From IMG/VR virus record IMGVR_UViG_3300031974_003118, positions 1 to 31,094 of that record: DNA of 31,094 nt. One strand, 5' to 3'. Origin of the DNA: a virus. The notes beneath the pieces were generated by a model, which saw nothing but the letters and a program-made list of their open reading frames with translations, was not told where the DNA came from and ran no database searches. Positions 28,143 through 31,094 of this stretch are shown here, piece by piece. Position 1 is the first letter of the stretch. Every line of letters begins with the position of its first letter. The translations under genes and the position numbers were made by a program.

Positions 28143-28334
28143 ATTTTTTAAAATGCCCACCCATACCCCGCCGAAATAAATCAGCGTCTCTTGCTTTTCA
28201 GCATGTGACTATAAATGAGTACCTGTGTAAGAGGAAACAAGCATCACAGCCCTCTTATGCCGTGAGAGCATCTCATAAATACCCCTCTGAGCCACATACC
28301 AATTATACACCGGAATTTCCACTTTTATAGAAAT
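28143..28334 (-). other. Structured leader upstream of tRNA-Met
   Basis: Contains TAAGAGG/CCTCTTA (28228-28257) and TGAGA-TGC-TCTCA (28263-28275, minus strand) and a TATAAT on the minus strand at 28302-28307. The region may be transcribed leftward through the tRNA. No reading frame and no second tRNA could be confirmed. Confidence 0.45.
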
Positions 28335-28487
28335 TTAAGAGGATTTGAACTCTTTTAAGGCTTTGGAGGTTTCTTCTATAGATTTACTCAGTTCTTTCTC
28401 TGATATTATTTGTTTATGAAGTAGTAAAGAAATGAGAGAAGATGTTACAAGAAAATTAAACTCTGGATTTCCACTTGGAAGGAACAT
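28335..28487 (-). CDS. Small protein, unknown
   Basis: 50 residues (MFLPSGNPEFNFLVTSSLIS...KEFKSS), not recognised. A hydrophobic middle (FLVTSSLISLLLH) is followed by a charged helix SEKELSKSIEETSKALKEF. The ATG at 28487 has AGGGG 9 nt upstream. One of the few leftward genes on the right side; together with the tRNA it forms a leftward island. Confidence 0.5.
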   Translation of the reverse strand: MFLPSGNPEFNFLVTSSLISLLLHKQIISEKELSKSIEETSKALKEFKSS

Positions 28488-29068
28488 ATATAATAACCCC
28501 TATAAGACTTGAAAAGTAAAATAAATAATTGATTACTGTCTCTTATACATTATCTAGGAGATGATTACGCTAGGGGTTTAGATCAAGATGCTTTGAGACA
28601 GCCATATCCTGTCCGTGAATACTTTAGTACTACTATTCTCTTCTACTATAATGATACTACCGGCGAGACTACATGCAAAATAAATCCCTGAAAAAAGTCC
28701 AAAATAAATTAGCAGAGTATAATTGATACATACACGCGACTCTAATCCGAGGGGATTAAGGGTGGAAATTCTCACAAAGCTGAAAAGGGTCTGAGTTTGT
28801 TATACCCTTATGCTATATTGTGACCCAAAGTTAAAGTTTCTTATAAAGAAAACGCATTTCCATTCTATCTACTTTATCCTGCCCCTCGTTGAAGTTTGAG
28901 CCTTTAAGGGTATTATATCCTCCATTAACCCATATTTTCCCATTTTTTATTAAATAACCACTTTTAAAAATCTTATATATATACACACTACATGGGGCAA
29001 GTGGGGGTGAATTTTGCTGAGTTTTATATTATAAATTCTTCTCTACTTTATAAAATCTGGCAAGACTC
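28488..29068. other. AT-rich gap with broken open frames
   Basis: No confident gene. A leftward 65-codon frame (28578-28775, GTG, hydrophobic) has no ribosome site. A rightward protein-like stretch (about 28537-28689, reading GLDQDALRQPYPVREYFSTT) has no start codon. A leftward remnant at 28831-28986 is listed separately. The pattern suggests decayed genes. A 14-base match to the Tn5/Nextera mosaic end occurs at 28536. Confidence 0.5.
28831..28986 (-). pseudogene. Protein-like frame without good start
   Basis: 51 codons ending at TAA 28831-28833; it reads YLIKNGKIWVNGGYNTLKGS then DKVDRMEMRFLYKKL. The first possible start is GTG 28986 with no ribosome site; upstream the frame stays open to a TAA without ATG. 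Looks like the 3' part of a lost gene, or chance. Confidence 0.25.
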
Positions 29069-29096
29069 TTGACTTTTGGTAACGTTATGGTACAAT
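29069..29096 (+). promoter_or_regulatory. Promoter, TTGACT-N16-TACAAT
   Basis: The spacer has GGTAACGT and ends TTATGG (extended -10). Same spacing as the others. The leader to the first gene is about 105 nt. Confidence 0.7.
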
Positions 29097-29206
29097 TCGT
29101 CCTCAAGAAAGTGTGTTTTTTACGGGGTTTTAGGCTTTTTTTGAGAAAATTTCCATTTTTTTTGGCAACATTCGCTTATTGCAGAGTAACCACTTTAATT
29201 GGGGGT

Positions 29207-29317
29207 ATGAACAAATTTCCGAAACGAAAACCGGAACAGCAGAGTATACTTGTATATGTTCTATATATTAGTTTGTTTGTTTATGTCGTTATTTACGGTG
29301 TTTTTTTAAATAAATGA
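29207..29317 (+). CDS. Tiny membrane protein
   Basis: 36 residues (MNKFPKRKPEQQSILVYVLY...GVFLNK): basic N-terminus then one membrane span. The start at ATG 29207 is chosen over a frame beginning in the promoter at 29069. The ribosome site (GGGGG, 1 nt away) is poorly spaced. Its TGA overlaps the next ATG. Confidence 0.5.
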   Translation: MNKFPKRKPEQQSILVYVLYISLFVYVVIYGVFLNK

Positions 29318-29406
29318 ATAGAATAAAAGAACTACTTTTGATCGTCTTATTCAGTGTTTTATTGGCTATTTTTTACTGGTGGGCTTATGATAACAACTTA
29401 ATATAG
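29314..29406 (+). CDS. Tiny membrane protein, coupled to the previous one
   Basis: 30 residues (MNRIKELLLIVLFSVLLAIF...DNNLI), one membrane span. ATGA overlap with the preceding gene suggests the two are made together, possibly as a heteromer. Holin-like pairs are possible but there is no endolysin nearby. Confidence 0.5.
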   Translation: MNRIKELLLIVLFSVLLAIFYWWAYDNNLI

Positions 29407-29450
29407 TGGTGTTTAATTTTAACCGGATATTAAATTGAGAGTAAATTAAA

Positions 29451-29633
29451 ATGAATACAAAATTAATTCAGAAATTAAATAAGATTGAAGTCGAAATTGA
29501 TTCGATAATGGATGCTATGGATACAACATTCTCTGCGGCAGAGGAAAATAAACTATCAAAAGTATTAGATAAATTGAACAGAGAAAAAAGAAAAGTCCTT
29601 AAAAAGATCGAAAGACATGAGGAAGCATCCTGA
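29451..29633 (+). CDS. Small coiled-coil protein
   Basis: 60 residues (MNTKLIQKLNKIEVEIDSIM...IERHEEAS), a charged helix with heptad-like spacing of Leu/Ile (about 5-55). Weak ribosome site (GAGAG). Its TGA overlaps the start of the phosphodiesterase-like gene (TGATG), so the two are coupled. Confidence 0.65.
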   Translation: MNTKLIQKLNKIEVEIDSIMDAMDTTFSAAEENKLSKVLDKLNREKRKVLKKIERHEEAS

Positions 29634-30112
29634 TGAAAAGATTGATTGCACATAGAGGTGTTGTTGATGGAGATTATTCAGGAAAAGAAAATACTATTGA
29701 TTCAATCATATCTTGTCTGAGATCAGGATATGAAGTAGAAGTAGATGTTACTTTTAAAGATGGTGTTTTGTATCTGGGGCATGATGAACCGCAAGAAAAG
29801 CTAACTGACTTATGGCTTGCTATGCGGAGTCAAACAACTTGGATTCCTTATAGTGGTATTTGGTATCATTGTAAGGATTCAGGTTCTATGGATTATTTTA
29901 AAAGAGAAGGAATACATAATTATTTCTTTCATGACTTAGATGGTTTTACTATTACATCTAAAGGTCATTTCTGGACTGCTGATCTTATTGGTTGTTATCC
30001 AGTAGATACTTTTGTTGTTGCAAAAACATTTGAAGATACCATGTCTCAAATTGGTACTAACTGTGCAGGAATTTGCTCTCCATTCGTAGGAAAAATTGTC
30101 AATATTCCTTAA
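29633..30112 (+). CDS. Short glycerophosphodiester phosphodiesterase-like protein
   Basis: 159 residues. The N-terminus carries the GDPD motif set: IAHRG (His7, Arg8, Gly9), KENTIDS (Glu19, Asn20), EVEVDV (Glu36, Asp38) and LYLGHD (His50), the metal and catalytic residues of the PLC-like TIM barrel. Known relatives hydrolyse glycerophosphodiesters to glycerol-3-phosphate. At 159 residues it is much shorter than usual (about 230-300), so the barrel may be incomplete or compact; the end is not a frameshift that I can see. A lipid-head-group role or cleavage of a different phosphodiester is possible. Confidence 0.7.
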   Translation: MKRLIAHRGVVDGDYSGKENTIDSIISCLRSGYEVEVDVTFKDGVLYLGHDEPQEKLTDLWLAMRSQTTWIPYSGIWYHCKDSGSMDYFKREGIHNYFFHDLDGFTITSKGHFWTADLIGCYPVDTFVVAKTFEDTMSQIGTNCAGICSPFVGKIVNIP

Positions 30113-30121
30113 AGATAGGGC

Positions 30122-30149
30122 TTGACTTTCCCGATAACTATAGTATAAT
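30122..30149 (+). promoter_or_regulatory. Promoter, TTGACT-N16-TATAAT
   Basis: The spacer starts TTCCCGATA. The predicted start nucleotide (30156) is the A of the first ATG of the downstream gene, so the message may be leaderless. Confidence 0.8.
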
Positions 30150-30155
30150 GATGGC

Positions 30156-30242
30156 ATGAATGATTACGACTTACTCGATGTTCTAGTAGTTGTAGAAATC
30201 TCTAGTTTAGTTTACTTAACCTTCAAACTTTTAGGTGTTTAA
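30156..30242 (+). CDS. Tiny hydrophobic peptide, probably leaderless
   Basis: 28 residues (MNDYDLLDVLVVVEISSLVY...KLLGV). No ribosome site, but the ATG sits exactly where transcription should begin. Its TAA overlaps the next ATG (TAATG), so it may serve as a leader peptide coupling translation of the 184-residue gene. Confidence 0.45.
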   Translation: MNDYDLLDVLVVVEISSLVYLTFKLLGV

Positions 30243-30796
30243 TGGGCGTTGATATTTATAGCAGTAAAGGTGTTATTTGTAGTGTTAATGAGTTTCTACA
30301 AATCATTAATGGTAAAAATAAGAAAGCCATTGTCAATGTATGTCGTTCTTTTTGGGCAGACCTTGTAGCACAATGCGACAAAGGCTACAAGCCAGAACCA
30401 GAACCTTGGCGTGCAAAACTGGCAGACGCATTTAACGCTTTCTATCATTTAGAACCAACAATGACTATCAAAGAGATCAGGAAAATAATAGAATCTGTTG
30501 TTGTGGTAGAGGGTGAAGTATCCAAATACGGTGAGTGCCATGTTGAGAACAGTGAGTACGTTGAAAGTCTTTTTAGTCAAATTTTAGAGGCATCTGGCCT
30601 TGATCTACCTGATATTGAAGAAGTAACAGCTTGGGGGTCTGGCAGATACAATGGTTGGGAGGTTCCAACTGGTGTTGCTTGTGTTGTTTTTGATTCATCA
30701 CGTTGTTTTGTAAAAACTTTATCTGAAGAAGGTAAAGCATTAAAGAAATTATTAGGGCATTGTGATGAAACAGAATGGACAGAAATGAGTTATTAG
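30242..30796 (+). CDS. Protein of unknown function
   Basis: 184 residues (MGVDIYSSKGVICSVNEFLQ...ETEWTEMSY), not recognised. A mixed alpha/beta layout with a helical middle (about 45-95), acidic overall, six Cys. The C-terminal part VTAWGSGRYNGWEVPTGVAC has Gly-rich turns. It depends on coupling with the preceding tiny frame for translation since no ribosome site is seen. May be specific to this phage group. Confidence 0.65.
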   Translation: MGVDIYSSKGVICSVNEFLQIINGKNKKAIVNVCRSFWADLVAQCDKGYKPEPEPWRAKLADAFNAFYHLEPTMTIKEIRKIIESVVVVEGEVSKYGECHVENSEYVESLFSQILEASGLDLPDIEEVTAWGSGRYNGWEVPTGVACVVFDSSRCFVKTLSEEGKALKKLLGHCDETEWTEMSY

Positions 30797-30805
30797 GATA
30801 TATTT

Positions 30806-30937
30806 ATGTCTAAAAAAGTTACTATAGAATTAGAATTTGATTCACAAAATGTATCAAAAGAAGATGTTTATTCTTATCTAAAAGAATTAATTGAAGATGA
30901 TTCTTTAGATTATGAAGTTGACTCTATTGGCATTTAG
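30806..30937 (+). CDS. Small acidic protein, unknown
   Basis: 43 residues (MSKKVTIELEFDSQNVSKED...DSIGI), not recognised. Pattern strand-helix-strand (VTIELEF, DVYSYLKELIEDD, YEVDSI) typical of a ferredoxin-like half. ATG 30806 follows AGGATAT by 6 nt. Confidence 0.65.
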   Translation: MSKKVTIELEFDSQNVSKEDVYSYLKELIEDDSLDYEVDSIGI

Positions 30938-30954
30938 TATTCGTATGCTATAAT
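30928..30954 (+). promoter_or_regulatory. Promoter of tRNA-Ile
   Basis: TTGGCA, 15-bp spacer, then TGC-TATAAT (extended -10). Lies at the end of the preceding gene. Transcription would begin at about 30961, 5 nt before the tRNA. Confidence 0.65.
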
Positions 30955-30965
30955 TGATAGAGTAA

Positions 30966-31037
30966 GGTGCGGTGGGATTGGTTATCTCCGTGAGTCTTAT
31001 ATACTCGCTTCCGTCAGTTCGATTCTGACCCGCACTA
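30966..31037 (+). tRNA. tRNA-Ile (anticodon UAU)
   Basis: 72 nt. Acceptor GGTGCGG/CCGCACT (G1-T72 wobble), T8, D-arm GGA-TTGGTTATC-TCC, anticodon arm TGAGT-CTTATAT-ACTCG (U33, anticodon UAU, A37), variable CTTCC, T-arm GTCAG-TTCGATT-CTGAC, discriminator A, no encoded CCA. It reads AUA, a codon common in the AT-rich head genes and often rare in hosts, so supplementing it is a typical phage strategy. The last 57 bases of the window hold nothing identifiable. Confidence 0.92.
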
Positions 31038-31094
31038 CTTAAATTGTTAGTGGGAGCAATCGAAACTGGTTTAGAGTAATTAGCGGTGACTGGT

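Noticed and set aside
28578-28775. Leftward 65-codon hydrophobic frame starting at GTG
   Set aside because: No ribosome site, no promoter and no coupling; kept only as a note in the gap entry.

Overview
The window is a piece of a tailed double-stranded DNA phage (Caudoviricetes). The leftward (minus-strand) half carries a head-assembly block in canonical order: large terminase, a Cys-rich unknown, portal, prohead protease/scaffold, head decoration protein, HK97-fold major capsid protein, and then a very long tail fibre that runs off the left edge. I cannot name the host. The rightward genes have bacterial sigma70-type promoters and purine-rich ribosome sites (often TTTTGGAG). Many tiny unknown genes, two recognisable tRNAs and several structured intergenic repeats indicate a fairly large, lytic-type genome.

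Layout. 1-16778 is one leftward, tightly overlapping block. From upstream to downstream it reads: small acidic protein, sigma-like factor with a Cys cluster, HTH/coiled-coil protein (possible small terminase), GT90-like glycosyltransferase, GDP-mannose 4,6-dehydratase, HNH nuclease, ERCC4-type nuclease, large terminase, Cys-rich protein, portal, protease/scaffold (with a nested scaffold start), decoration protein, capsid, terminator, tail fibre. A divergent control region at 16779-16861 separates it from a small HTH gene whose flanks repeat an AAAGTGGTC word.

17066-27500 is a rightward accessory region of about 30 mostly tiny genes. They sit in short transcription units, most with their own promoter of one unusual design: TTGAC(A/T), a 16-bp spacer that often contains CCGATA or ACGATA, then TATAAT. 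Eight of the gaps carry copies of a previously unnamed (to me) hairpin element with compensatory base changes and a fixed 2x2 internal loop. This is the most interesting feature of the window. Recognisable proteins here are a GP88-family protein and a DUF932/TIGR03299-type protein. Two 100-nt-scale, mutually similar tRNA-like RNAs are expressed from these promoters.

27500-31094 is AT-rich. It holds a small RNA, a cluster of short direct repeats, a leftward tRNA-Met(CAU) with an initiator-like C1/A72 mismatch, a gene-poor stretch, paired tiny membrane proteins, a short glycerophosphodiester-phosphodiesterase-like protein, unknown genes and a tRNA-Ile(UAU).

How it works together (inference): the left half builds the head and packages DNA, with nucleases and a sugar-modifying pair inside the same transcript. 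The right half looks like early host-takeover or accessory genes individually controlled by a shared promoter and hairpin grammar. The sigma-like protein may direct late transcription of the left half, which shows no obvious sigma70 promoter of its own.
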